A DNA stretch of 64,000 bases from an uncultured Prevotellaceae bacterium (GTDB lineage: Bacteria; Bacteroidota; Bacteroidia; Bacteroidales; Bacteroidaceae), in assembly GCA_947169115.1 (NCBI GenBank), contig CAMVOK010000013.1:23630-87629 (forward strand), given 5' to 3'. The notes below the pieces were generated by a model that did no database searches, was not told where the DNA came from, and saw only the letters and a program-made list of their open reading frames with translations. A program made the translations under genes and the position numbers. Shown piece after piece: positions 1 to 9,400 of the stretch; positions within the stretch are counted from its first letter, which is position 1, and every line of letters starts with the position of its first letter.

Positions 1-2940
1 CTGTAACTCGTCCAAATCCGATTCGGCAATCGTCCATGCGTAGGCACTGGTTCCTGCTATAACTGGCGAGTTCACCGTCACTCCACTAAATCCAAGGTAA
101 GAACTCGTGGTCGCACTATGGAAAGTATAACTACCATTACGCAGGTTCGTTCCTGTCCATACGGTCGCCTTAGATTTATCGTCCGTTGTCAGGGACGTCT
201 TCCCACTGGTAGCTACGACATAATTGCCTTCGTTATCCTTCAGATAGAAGTCGGCTCCCTCCTTCTGTTCAAACTGCATCAGACCAGCCGAGGTGAGTAC
301 AAAGCCACGATTCGACTTATAACCCATCTGAATGGCCGTAGAGATATCTTTGGGCTGAATGGCATAGAACAATGATTCATCGGGGAAAGAGAAGACCAGA
401 GTCTGGAGATCTGTCTCTGCGGCAGTCATGGCCGTAGAACATTCCTCAAGATTAGTGCTTACCGTCTCCTGCTGAGTCACAAGTTCACCATATTGCTGAT
501 AGATGGCTACGATATCTGACAAATTGGTTATTGTGGAGCCATTGATTAACGTATTGTAACCCGACACCAATGTCTGCAACCCAGAAGAAGCAGTGCCAAG
601 TGACGTGCTCAGGGTTGTCAACTCAGCATTATAATCCGTAGTGGTTTGGTAGAGGAAGTAGCCCTCTCCAATCTGTGCCGTTATAGCCGTTCGACGTGTG
701 GAAAGACCGCTCATGGTTTGCTGCAATTCTACCAGTTGATTGCCCATGGCGGTCAGTTTCGTTTGCAGGTCGCTGGCTGCTCCAGCCTTTGCGTCCTCGG
801 TCACCTCATCGATATAGTCATCCACATTGTCACCGAATGTCGAAACCGCATTTGCGAGTGCTGTTATCTGGGTATTGAGCGTAGCATAACTTGACGATGA
901 CGCACTTTCCAACTGATTAACCAAAGCTGTGCGCTGTGCCGAAAGAGCATTCAAACCCGTCAACATCTCTGCCAGTTTCTCGTCTATGGTCGTCTTGGTA
1001 GCCTCGGGTAAATAAGACGCAATGCTCTGATAGGTCGCATTGGCATTATTGTATTTATTGTAAAGGGTTGTCAGGTTCGTACCTATTGTGTTCAACATAC
1101 CGCTCAGTTGGTCGTAACTATAGGTTTCCTGCCCAGCCATCGTCATGTAACCGCCATCACCTGCGTAAGCCTTTGTCTTGTCGATATAGCCGGAATTGAA
1201 TTTTGTCCCATCACCTCCAACGAGAGAAGTACATTCCTTAAACATACGGGAAGAATTCGTCACCTTACTCATATCCCATCCTTGGCCAACATATATTGTA
1301 ACTAAGTGGCTACAACCAGAAAACATACCATTATCATTCCCTGTATAATAGGCATCCGTTGATGTCACGTTTTGTGTATTCCATCCGCTCAAATCTATAG
1401 TCGTCAAACTATTGCAATTTTGAAACATGCCCGTTAGGTATTTTACCTTTTCTGTATTGAAGTTACTCACATCAAGACTGGTTAAGTTGGTACAACCTTT
1501 GAACATATTACCCATGCTCGTTAGGTTCTCTGTATTAAAATTGCTCAAATCAAGACTTTTCAAACCAGTACAACCATAAAACATATTATACATAGTTGTT
1601 GCGCTCTTCGTATTTAAACCGCTTAAGTCAAGATTGGTCAAACCGCTACAATTCACAAACAGGTAGCCCATGTTTGTCACCTTTTCTGTATTTAAGTTAC
1701 CCAAATTTAGATTGGTCAAATTGGAACATTCACTAAACATGCCTTCAATATCCGTAGCATTTTTCATGTCAAAACCACTTACGTCAAGGCTCTGTAGACC
1801 ACTACATTTATAGAACATATCGGACATGTCCCGTGCCCCTTCCGTGTTGATTGCACTTACATCAAGACTGGTCAAGCCACTACAACCACTGAACATAGAC
1901 TCCATCAATGTCACATTCTTCGTATCGAAACTGCTCAAATCAAGGCTGGTTAAACTGCTACAGTAACTAAACATACCATACATGTTTATTACCTTGTGGG
2001 TGTCAAAATTGTTTAGGTCAATTGCGGTTAGACTACTACACCATCCAAACATTGACATCATATCCGTCACATTTGACGTATTTAAATAGGTAAGCCCATT
2101 TATTGTTTTTAGAGAAGAACAATGATTAAACCAATACTTTGTACTTGTCACACCATCGTAATCGGCAAACGAAACGTCGAAAATGACGGTGTTGATGCTT
2201 GAACGGAACTCACCCCAGCTATCGTCAGCAGTTGTTCTGAACTTATCCTTTGTGTATATCTTTCCTTGGCGGTTACCCATCTTCGTGTCATAGTAGAAAG
2301 AAAGCGTAGTACCATCTGTATTTACTACGGCGTAGGGTTCGGGGTCTCCTTCGTCTAATCCCTCGATTGTACCGTTTTTATCGTTACTGATACTGCCATT
2401 TCTGGTACCCGACACGTAGGCGTAGGTGTCGTCTGCACCATCAATATAGATGGCAATACCCGTTCCCGAGTCGGGAGCCGTAATGTCGCCACACTGGTAG
2501 AAAGTACTGCCATCGTAGATGCCCACTGCTGCCATGCAGTTGGCGGTGCTGACGGCACCGGCATTGACACCGGCTGACGAGTCAAGCACGACAGTGGCTC
2601 CATCGTAAACCTTCAAGAGACAGACACCACCCGTATAACCCGTAGCTGCCGTGATGGTGCCGTTCGTGAACTTCACACTGGCACGGATGGTCAACTCCTT
2701 GGTTCGGCTTTGGTAACTGGTGAACTTGGAGAGGTCAACCTCCGTCAAGCCCACGGGGACTGAGACATACCGCGCAGCCTTCTTCACCGAAGACGACTTT
2801 TGCACGGTTTGCTCGCTTGCCAACTTGTCTAAATATTCCTGCAAGTCGTCCACCTCCTGTGCCACAATCTGAATGGTAGGGCACAAAAAGACAGCTAATA
2901 GCAGGACCAGTTTTTTTGCAAACATGGTGAATGTTTTCAT
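1..2940 (-). CDS. BspA-like leucine-rich-repeat surface protein, 3' end outside the window
   Basis: The frame is open from the ATG at 2938-2940 to the left edge (980 codons, no stop), so the protein is partial at its C-terminus. Residues 1-27 are a signal peptide (MKTF... ending near V-A-Q). Residues about 265-590 carry twelve repeats of about 24 residues with the pattern SLTSLDLSxFDTxxVTxMxxMFxxC, typical of the BspA/DUF285 type of bacterial leucine-rich repeat. After it comes a long helical, Ala/Thr/Leu-rich stretch that probably forms coiled coils, then a beta-rich segment at the edge. It is the last gene of a three-gene unit; its ATG overlaps the stop of the gene upstream (ATGA). A role in adhesion or surface binding is inferred from the family only. 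Confidence 0.88.
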   Translation of the reverse strand, partial: MKTFTMFAKKLVLLLAVFLCPTIQIVAQEVDDLQEYLDKLASEQTVQKSSSVKKAARYVSVPVGLTEVDLSKFTSYQSRTKELTIRASVKFTNGTITAATGYTGGVCLLKVYDGATVVLDSSAGVNAGAVSTANCMAAVGIYDGSTFYQCGDITAPDSGTGIAIYIDGADDTYAYVSGTRNGSISNDKNGTIEGLDEGDPEPYAVVNTDGTTLSFYYDTKMGNRQGKIYTKDKFRTTADDSWGEFRSSINTVIFDVSFADYDGVTSTKYWFNHCSSLKTINGLTYLNTSNVTDMMSMFGWCSSLTAIDLNNFDTHKVINMYGMFSYCSSLTSLDLSSFDTKNVTLMESMFSGCSGLTSLDVSAINTEGARDMSDMFYKCSGLQSLDVSGFDMKNATDIEGMFSECSNLTNLNLGNLNTEKVTNMGYLFVNCSGLTNLDLSGLNTKSATTMYNMFYGCTGLKSLDLSNFNTENLTSMGNMFKGCTNLTSLDVSNFNTEKVKYLTGMFQNCNSLTTIDLSGWNTQNVTSTDAYYTGNDNGMFSGCSHLVTIYVGQGWDMSKVTNSSRMFKECTSLVGGDGTKFNSGYIDKTKAYAGDGGYMTMAGQETYSYDQLSGMLNTIGTNLTTLYNKYNNANATYQSIASYLPEATKTTIDEKLAEMLTGLNALSAQRTALVNQLESASSSSYATLNTQITALANAVSTFGDNVDDYIDEVTEDAKAGAASDLQTKLTAMGNQLVELQQTMSGLSTRRTAITAQIGEGYFLYQTTTDYNAELTTLSTSLGTASSGLQTLVSGYNTLINGSTITNLSDIVAIYQQYGELVTQQETVSTNLEECSTAMTAAETDLQTLVFSFPDESLFYAIQPKDISTAIQMGYKSNRGFVLTSAGLMQFEQKEGADFYLKDNEGNYVVATSGKTSLTTDDKSKATVWTGTNLRNGSYTFHSATTSSYLGFSGVTVNSPVIAGTSAYAWTIAESDLDELQ

Positions 2941-4598
2941 TTGATTAGATATTTTTTGTTGTTAAGAATATAAAGTCCCTTGTTGGGTGTCCGCATCACT
3001 CTACGTCCACTGAGGTCATAGACAGATCCGTCGCCACTTGACATTTGACATTTGCCATCGGGCATTATGCCCGTAGCCTCGTCGCCCAAGATACGAACAC
3101 GGATGTGCTTGGGAGCATGGTTAAGCTGGTTCCCCAAATCATCGATGGTAAGATACCAACGGTAGGGGGGCAACACCTCCTCATCGCTTTCGGGAATGGA
3201 AAGCGTACCGCCCCGCATACGGTAGATCTCATTAGAGTGCATATCTGTCAGGTTGCTGTAATTGCCCGTAAAGGTATAACGGGCTTCAAGTGTGGAGCAA
3301 CTTACCGAATTTTCCTCTTCAGCAACCACATTGGCCGACTCAATGGCAAAGTTATGGGTCTGCTTTTCCTTGGCACGGATAAGATAAGGATAGTTGGGAC
3401 GCAAACGGCCAACACCCCGTGTTACCATGATGGCCTCCAATACTTGCCTATCAACCTCTCCGTCCTCATCATCGTCGTACTGATAGAAGGCATTGATGCG
3501 GGCTATGTCGAAGAAGTCAGCCCAATCGTCATACTCCAGAGAGAAGGGGACGTAGAGGGGTTGCCAGTCGCGATTACGGAACTGACGTGCATATACGGTA
3601 GAGGTCAGAACGTCCTCGGTGTCCTCCAACGACAACAGATAGTCCTGCAGGTTGTCCCAACCCTCAAACTCAATGCCGGAAACATAGTAGTTGCTACTCC
3701 AACCTCTTGAACCCGACTGGGCACGCAAACCCAACGTATGTACACCCTCGGGAAGGTCTGTCATATCGGCTTCGAACTCCAGTGTAATCTCCTTTCCCTT
3801 AGTAATCTGCACGGGATGGGCTTCACCATACCCGGGATCGTTGTTCCAGAAATATTCCAGACGGGTGATGTCGTTGTCGGCTACGCTGCGCACCAAGAAC
3901 TGACGATACTTGGTGTCAGACCATGTGGCATCGGTGAGTGTGCGGATGCCTATCTTGTGTACCCCCTCCGACAGGTCGTCGGTATTCACCTCAAAGGCCA
4001 TGTTCTTCACTCCCGAAGTAAGCGTTGCTGCCATTCGGGTGGCCTTACCCACGCCTGGGTCAGTGTCGAAGAAATATTCTATGGCTTTAACCTTGTGTGC
4101 CACAGGTGGGATGTAGAATGTTCGGGCATATACTTGAGAATGGTGATGAGTAGAGAGGGCACGAATATAAATCGTATGCATCCCACTGGCAGACGCAGAA
4201 AGTTTTAGCGAGGTGTTCAAATTTACGGTATTGCCTGTCGTAAAGGTGATTTCCTTTCCCTTTCCAGGGGCAAGAACTTTGTCCCAAGAATATTCGACAC
4301 GGGTAATAGTCTCTCCTTGGGGAGGAATGTAGAACAAACGGTGGTAGGTAGAAGAGAACATATTGGCATTTAGGATACGAACGCCCAACGTATGCACACC
4401 AACAGAAAGAGTGCTTACGTCAAGTTCTGCAGAAATGTTGGCCACCGTGCCTTCGAAATCCTGTAACACCGTTCCCTTGCCCACTCCGGGGTCGGTGTCC
4501 CAGAAATACTCCACACGCTGCTGCGCCCTAACGGGGAGAGCAAGCGATGCGGATAGAATTATGGCACATATTGCCCGATTAAACCACGTTCTCATCAC
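2937..4598 (-). CDS. Secreted protein with four YFWDTDPG-type repeats and a C-terminal sorting-like tail
   Basis: 553 residues with a signal peptide (ends near V-R-A-Q). Four repeats of about 70-90 residues each open with a pattern like RVEYFWDTDPGVGKG and close with GVHTLGVR-type strands; they fill residues about 27-300. A further beta-rich region follows. The last 27 residues read YDLSGRRV...GLYI...KKYLIK, the same tail as in three other secreted proteins of this window. I know of no function for this repeat. The ATG at 4596-4598 overlaps the stop of the upstream gene, and its own stop overlaps the next start (both ATGA), so it is translationally coupled on both sides. Probably exported or displayed on the cell surface. 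Confidence 0.85.
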   Translation of the reverse strand: MMRTWFNRAICAIILSASLALPVRAQQRVEYFWDTDPGVGKGTVLQDFEGTVANISAELDVSTLSVGVHTLGVRILNANMFSSTYHRLFYIPPQGETITRVEYSWDKVLAPGKGKEITFTTGNTVNLNTSLKLSASASGMHTIYIRALSTHHHSQVYARTFYIPPVAHKVKAIEYFFDTDPGVGKATRMAATLTSGVKNMAFEVNTDDLSEGVHKIGIRTLTDATWSDTKYRQFLVRSVADNDITRLEYFWNNDPGYGEAHPVQITKGKEITLEFEADMTDLPEGVHTLGLRAQSGSRGWSSNYYVSGIEFEGWDNLQDYLLSLEDTEDVLTSTVYARQFRNRDWQPLYVPFSLEYDDWADFFDIARINAFYQYDDDEDGEVDRQVLEAIMVTRGVGRLRPNYPYLIRAKEKQTHNFAIESANVVAEEENSVSCSTLEARYTFTGNYSNLTDMHSNEIYRMRGGTLSIPESDEEVLPPYRWYLTIDDLGNQLNHAPKHIRVRILGDEATGIMPDGKCQMSSGDGSVYDLSGRRVMRTPNKGLYILNNKKYLIK

Positions 4599-5620
4599 TC
4601 ATCCTGAATTTTGATGGTCAAGGAAATGGGCAACTTGCCGTTCTCACTACGCGAACCCACTGTCACCTTCGTGAAGTAAGGGATGTACTGGGGACGACCA
4701 CCCGAAGGACAGCCAAACATGCCACCATGGGCACCCACTTCGCCACCATCGGTGGCATAATCTTTGGCTACGCTTTTATCTGCCAGTTTGTAGTAGTTGG
4801 AATAGTTTCCTGTCTGAGTGAATATTTCAGAAGAAGAGCCACCATAACCTATCTTGTTGGTGGGATAATAACTAAGGACAGAAGTGCGACTAAGGATGTT
4901 GTGTTCAATGGTGTTGCCAGAGCCAGAAGCATATACATTCTCATTAAGGTCACCGTTATAATTTGAACTTGTTCTAAGAATTATGTTATTTGTTATTGCT
5001 GTATCGAAAACGTATTCTATACATTTATAATTATAATTATTGGAATTAATTATAGTATTGTTATTGATTATAGAAGATGTAAGGTATTTGATATTGTTAT
5101 TTTCGTTATCGCAGTAAATTACACAATTTTGGATGTCATACTGTGAACGATTAGAATCAGAGTACCCTTGAATCCGTCCGTTTATATAGCACGAATAGAC
5201 GTGGTTCATACCCGCTGTCGAGGATGCCGTTTCAATATAGGTAGCATAGCACCTGTCGAGCGTACATTCCTCGTTGTAGAACTTTACATTGTTTAGTTTA
5301 ACGCTTTTTACCACGATGCCGTTGGCTTTTATGTTGATTGAACTAGTCAACTGCGCTACCACGCCCTCGTCAGTGAACGAGGTGTCGTAGCCAGTACCAA
5401 TAATAACCAATTTCTTAGTTACAGTTTGTGATGAACTTTCGTTGTAATACTGGTCGAGATAAAGCGTATCGCCCGAGGCCACTTCTGACGAAGACACAGC
5501 CGCATTAATGCTGGCAAAATCCATGCCAGCTACCGAACTGGGACCAATCTTCCAGTACTTGGCCTGTACACTCAAGGCTGCAAAGAACAGCGCGACACAC
5601 AACATAGTAAACTTTCTCAT
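4595..5620 (-). CDS. Secreted right-handed beta-helix-like protein
   Basis: 341 residues with a signal peptide (MRKFTMLCVALFFAALSVQA). The body begins with a typical pectin-lyase-fold opening (GPSSVAGMDFASINAAV, then SGDTLYLDQYY) and continues with short Asn/Ile/Ser-rich strands such as SIINNNTIINSNN and TNNIILR, as in parallel beta-helix proteins. No catalytic residues of a known polysaccharide lyase are recognisable, so it may be structural or binding. First gene of the three-gene secreted-protein operon. It lacks the C-terminal tail motif seen in the other two types of exported protein here. Confidence 0.82.
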   Translation of the reverse strand: MRKFTMLCVALFFAALSVQAKYWKIGPSSVAGMDFASINAAVSSSEVASGDTLYLDQYYNESSSQTVTKKLVIIGTGYDTSFTDEGVVAQLTSSINIKANGIVVKSVKLNNVKFYNEECTLDRCYATYIETASSTAGMNHVYSCYINGRIQGYSDSNRSQYDIQNCVIYCDNENNNIKYLTSSIINNNTIINSNNYNYKCIEYVFDTAITNNIILRTSSNYNGDLNENVYASGSGNTIEHNILSRTSVLSYYPTNKIGYGGSSSEIFTQTGNYSNYYKLADKSVAKDYATDGGEVGAHGGMFGCPSGGRPQYIPYFTKVTVGSRSENGKLPISLTIKIQDE

Positions 5621-5905
5621 AGTTTATCTGCATTTGTGCCTTGCCAACAGCCCCAAGCAAGACGGTTAATAAGGAGTTAGTTTGTCAAAGATGGCTGATA
5701 CATGATACAAAGAAACGTGGGTTGCTGTACCTGTTGCCCGTCCCGCTCTTCAAGGGAATCTCGCATTGCCCATCACTGTCTGAACGATGCCACGCAGAAG
5801 CCACACACGGATATTTGAAGAGCCAAGGACAAAGCGCCATGTAAACGCCTTCTATGTATATGCATCCCTCACCTCCCACTTGAGCATCCGCGTTTGGATT
5901 TGGGA
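5621..5905 (-). other. Long 5' leader of the secreted-protein operon
   Basis: The nearest good promoter for the operon starting at 5620 lies at 5911-5941, so the mRNA would have about 285 untranslated bases. I see short open frames here but none with convincing coding character. The stretch is much less AT-rich than most intergenic DNA of this window and could fold, but I assign no RNA family. Confidence 0.35.
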
Positions 5906-5910
5906 CAGGA

Positions 5911-5941
5911 CAAAGTTATGGAATAATCTTTTCATTTACAA
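5911..5941 (-). promoter_or_regulatory. Promoter of the secreted-protein operon
   Basis: On the minus strand CTTG is followed by 20 bases and TAACTTTG, matching the Bacteroidetes -33/-7 consensus (TTTG, TAnnTTTG). Confidence 0.55.
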
Positions 5942-5949
5942 GCATATCG

Positions 5950-5993
5950 CACAAAAAAATAGCCTCTGCCCTCAAAAATGAGAGCAGAGGCTT
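5950..5993 (-). terminator. Rho-independent terminator of the GH53 gene
   Basis: On the minus strand GCCTCTGC pairs perfectly with GCAGAGGC around a 14-base loop, followed by TATTTTTTT. It lies about 25 bases after the stop codon of the GH53 gene. Confidence 0.85.
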
Positions 5994-6015
5994 AATAACG
6001 TCACTATCAGATAAC

Positions 6016-9000
6016 TTACTTGACAATTTTGCGGCCATTACGGATGTAAACTCCACGACGGAGTGTACGAACGGGACGGCCTGTAAGGTCATAGTATTGG
6101 CCATTGAGCATTGAACATTGAGCATTGAGTGTTTCTCTGACATCACGAATGGCATCGAAACCGATGGGATAGACGTGGGCAAAGCCAAGGCTGGTGTATG
6201 TGGCATTGTTGACCAAGCTCTCGGGCACATAGAGGTTACCCTCAGCAATGTCACTGGGATGGAAGGCACGGGGAGAGATTTCGGGTACACTATTACTCCA
6301 TAGTGTCAGGCTGCTGAATGTATTGCCAGTAGGCACACAGCCCTCCTCTGCCCATCCGCTAAAGGCAAAGTCGCCAATGGAGCTAATATTGCCCTGGAAC
6401 TCGGCAGAGGTGAGGTTCCAGCATTTCGAGAACGTACCCTCTGCTATGGTCTCGACACCCTCACCCACCACAATCTTCGAGATGGCGGTGTTGCAGAATG
6501 CCCACTCGCCAATGCTGACGATGGTCTCGGGCAGCGTGACGGCACTGAGTCGCCAGTGGGCGTCGAAGGCATGGGGCGCAATGGTGCTGACCTCGTATTC
6601 CACCTCGTCCACAGTGACGACCTCGGGAATGGTTATCTGCCAGTCGGAAACGGCATCGGGAGCATAGGCTGACGAGTAACCCACCACGTCGGCAAGTCCG
6701 GTATCGTCCCACAGGGCATACTTTACTCCCTGCTCATCGATGTAGGTAACGGAACCGTCAGACTCATCCAACGGGAGCACGGCATTAAAGCCTAAAGAGT
6801 TATAGACTTCGTTGTCCACCAAAGCATAGTGAACGTAAAGTGTGTCTTCGGCCACATCAGCAGGACTGAATGCTTTGGGACTAATCTGCGGAACCTCGGT
6901 AGAGTAAATCCAAACGCCACCCTTCAACGGGCAATAACTGCGTTCGGCATAGATGGTATCAGCAGAACTCCACTTGCTAAAGGCAAAGGCATCAATCTGA
7001 GTCACCTCACCACGCAAAGCCACATAGTTGAGGTTCCAACAATTGCTGAAAGCTCCTTCGGGAATTTTCGTCACACCAGCCGGAATGTCAAGGCTGTCGA
7101 TGTTGCAGCCAAGGAAAGTCCACCCATCGATGGTGCGGAGTTCGGAATCCTCCTCAAACTTCAGCTTCGTGAGATTCCAACATCCATTGAATGCCGAGTT
7201 CCAAATGGCATTGACACTCTTACCGATGAATATGCTGTAGAGCTGTGAGTTGTCGGTGAACGCATTTGCGCCAATTGCGTTAACATAATAAGATGTCTCA
7301 TCGACCGTGATTTGTGAGGGTATGGTCACTTCGGGCCATGCCACAGCCTTACCGCTCTTCACTGTGGCTGTAAGGTTTTCATTGTCGAGAGAGTAGAGAA
7401 TACCCTGTTCGTCGGTGTATTCATCGACCACTGGATTGTCCTCGGTGGTGTTGTCTATATCGGGGTCGTCGGTAGCATCGCCAATACGTGTTACCACGAA
7501 GTCGTCGGCATACATATAATTATCGTCGCTGCTCTCCTTGCAGCCTAGACCAATTTCCAACACACCATACTTCACGTTGGTGGTAGCAGCCCACGTTCCA
7601 GCAGTTTCTGCCGTGATGGCCGTCTTGGCTCCATTGGCAATGAGGTAAAAGCCTCTCTTGTTGGCACGTGCCTTGACGGTGACGGTGTATCGTCCATCGG
7701 GCAATGTAGCCAGCTGGCTGATGATGGGGCCTTCGGTCTGCGTTGGATTCCACAGTTCAAGACTATAGGTGCCCCTTACCACTTCTGTACTAGCCCATGA
7801 GGTGAGGTCACTGGCCTTCTGTGTGGCCCATGTCTGTTCGATGGTCCATCCCGACAGGTCACCTGTCTCAAAGCCAAGGTTGATGAAATAGTCGCTGGCA
7901 TCCTCTGTCTCCTGTCCGCCATCGTCTGCGAGATAGCGTGCCAAAGCTTGTACGGGTGTAGTGCCGTCGGCTGCCATCAGGATGTTATGTTTCTGCTGAC
8001 TACTTGACTTCCACATGCCACGGTTGAAGTTGTGGTTCCACACCGTTTTCTCATATCCACTTCCACACTCTTCGGGTGTCCAATAGTAAATACCATCCAC
8101 ATTGTCGAAGCGTTTCAGATAAGTGGTCAAATCAGCCAGATAGTTGACCATGCCCTGAGCGTCTGCCGTCCAGTTCTCATTCAAGGAGGCTATTGTATAT
8201 TCGTTCTTGGCATTGACGGTGTAAGGATAGTACCCATTGTACCACGCCGTTTCCACAATCTGCACTTTCTTCTCTGAGAAGTCGCGCTTCAGGGTTGTAA
8301 TCAGTCCACCCAACACATCCAGTTTTCCGTTCCAGAAAGGATAATACGAAAGACCTATGACATCGTAATTGTCGAAGCCAGCCGTGCGAATATGCTTATA
8401 GAAATTGTCGGAATTATACTGGTTTCCACTCATTTCGTTGTGTACCACAATCTTCACCTTCGTAGAATCAAGTGCTGCATCGGTGAATGCCTGACGTACG
8501 CCATGGGCAGCATTGTTGAGGAAAGAAGCCGTGCGCATCCACTGTGCTTCACCGTCGCTGTATCGGCTACTCCACGTAGGACAATAACCAGCCGATGCAT
8601 ACTGGCTGGAGGATGTCGGGAACTTGCCATCGGCTGTATTCCAAAGCAGGCCATAGGTAATTTCGTTGCCTATCTGTACGTAATCGGGAGTTGCGCCGCC
8701 ATCGATAAGTCCTTTGATGACGGTATGGGTATATGTGTACAACTGCGAAGCCAGTGCAGCATCGGAATGGTCGGTCCAGGCGGCAGGTATCTTCTGCTGT
8801 CCAGGGTCGCACCAAGTGTCGCTATAATGAAAGTCGAGCAAGAAGTTCATACCGGCCTCTTTCACACGCTTGCCGAGGGCAAGGGCATAATCGAAGTCCT
8901 GACAAACAGCAGGGTCACTGCTGTCCTGAGAAGGGTCCACAAACAGACGTACACGGATGGAGTTCCAACCTGCATCCTTGAGATAGGCAAGCATGTCGGG

Positions 9001-9159
9001 AATGACTACTCCGCTCTCGTTAAGCCACTGGTCACCCGCAGCCTCATAGGCGGGTACCAAACTAATGTCAGCACCTACCAAACGGTCGGCACACCAGGCC
9101 GACGAACAAGGCAGGAATGACAAGATTGCAACCAAAAGGTAAGAGAAAATTTTCTTCAT
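6016..9159 (-). CDS. GH53 endo-beta-1,4-galactanase fused to BspA-type leucine-rich repeats
   Basis: 1047 residues. A signal peptide (1-24) is followed by a GH53 catalytic domain (about 25-400) that opens with the family motif GADISLVP. The predicted acid/base is E166 (QIGNEIT) and the nucleophile E303 (VQIVETAWYN). Residues about 425-555 form a beta-sandwich of carbohydrate-binding type (FETGDLSGWTIEQ). Then come two blocks of LRR_5/BspA-like repeats (about 590-760 and 800-1010; F-x-x-C-W-N-L-T motifs) and a tail YDLTGRPV...GVYIRNGRK. GH53 enzymes cut beta-1,4-galactan of pectic arabinogalactan. The architecture suggests an extracellular enzyme whose repeats attach it to a surface or substrate. 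It stands alone, with its own terminator. Confidence 0.93.
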   Translation of the reverse strand: MKKIFSYLLVAILSFLPCSSAWCADRLVGADISLVPAYEAAGDQWLNESGVVIPDMLAYLKDAGWNSIRVRLFVDPSQDSSDPAVCQDFDYALALGKRVKEAGMNFLLDFHYSDTWCDPGQQKIPAAWTDHSDAALASQLYTYTHTVIKGLIDGGATPDYVQIGNEITYGLLWNTADGKFPTSSSQYASAGYCPTWSSRYSDGEAQWMRTASFLNNAAHGVRQAFTDAALDSTKVKIVVHNEMSGNQYNSDNFYKHIRTAGFDNYDVIGLSYYPFWNGKLDVLGGLITTLKRDFSEKKVQIVETAWYNGYYPYTVNAKNEYTIASLNENWTADAQGMVNYLADLTTYLKRFDNVDGIYYWTPEECGSGYEKTVWNHNFNRGMWKSSSQQKHNILMAADGTTPVQALARYLADDGGQETEDASDYFINLGFETGDLSGWTIEQTWATQKASDLTSWASTEVVRGTYSLELWNPTQTEGPIISQLATLPDGRYTVTVKARANKRGFYLIANGAKTAITAETAGTWAATTNVKYGVLEIGLGCKESSDDNYMYADDFVVTRIGDATDDPDIDNTTEDNPVVDEYTDEQGILYSLDNENLTATVKSGKAVAWPEVTIPSQITVDETSYYVNAIGANAFTDNSQLYSIFIGKSVNAIWNSAFNGCWNLTKLKFEEDSELRTIDGWTFLGCNIDSLDIPAGVTKIPEGAFSNCWNLNYVALRGEVTQIDAFAFSKWSSADTIYAERSYCPLKGGVWIYSTEVPQISPKAFSPADVAEDTLYVHYALVDNEVYNSLGFNAVLPLDESDGSVTYIDEQGVKYALWDDTGLADVVGYSSAYAPDAVSDWQITIPEVVTVDEVEYEVSTIAPHAFDAHWRLSAVTLPETIVSIGEWAFCNTAISKIVVGEGVETIAEGTFSKCWNLTSAEFQGNISSIGDFAFSGWAEEGCVPTGNTFSSLTLWSNSVPEISPRAFHPSDIAEGNLYVPESLVNNATYTSLGFAHVYPIGFDAIRDVRETLNAQCSMLNGQYYDLTGRPVRTLRRGVYIRNGRKIVK

Positions 9160-9400
9160 TGAATATATTATTAATTTTTAATTATTTAAGTTTCTGATGT
9201 TTATTTACAATTTGACTAATCGGACGACCGAAGGGCTACGCTTGCGTAGAGAAACGGAGCAAGAATGTACTAATTTATTTACGATGGGAATAATATACAA
9301 TTTCACCAAGTTAAATAGCTAAATAATTAAATTGTACATAAATTGTAAATTTGTAAATAGTAAATTGTTATCTACTTGCGAAAGTTAAGTTAATTAAACT
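9160..9400. other. AT-rich intergenic region
   Basis: 240 bases between the start of the GH53 gene and the end of murF-alr. Low-complexity runs built from attgtaaat-like words fill 9291-9370. I found no clear TAnnTTTG promoter box for the GH53 gene and no reading frame. Confidence 0.4.

Noticed and set aside
5685..5879. A 64-codon frame on minus in the leader before the secreted operon
   Set aside because: No coding character, signal peptide or homologous motif; treated as untranslated leader.
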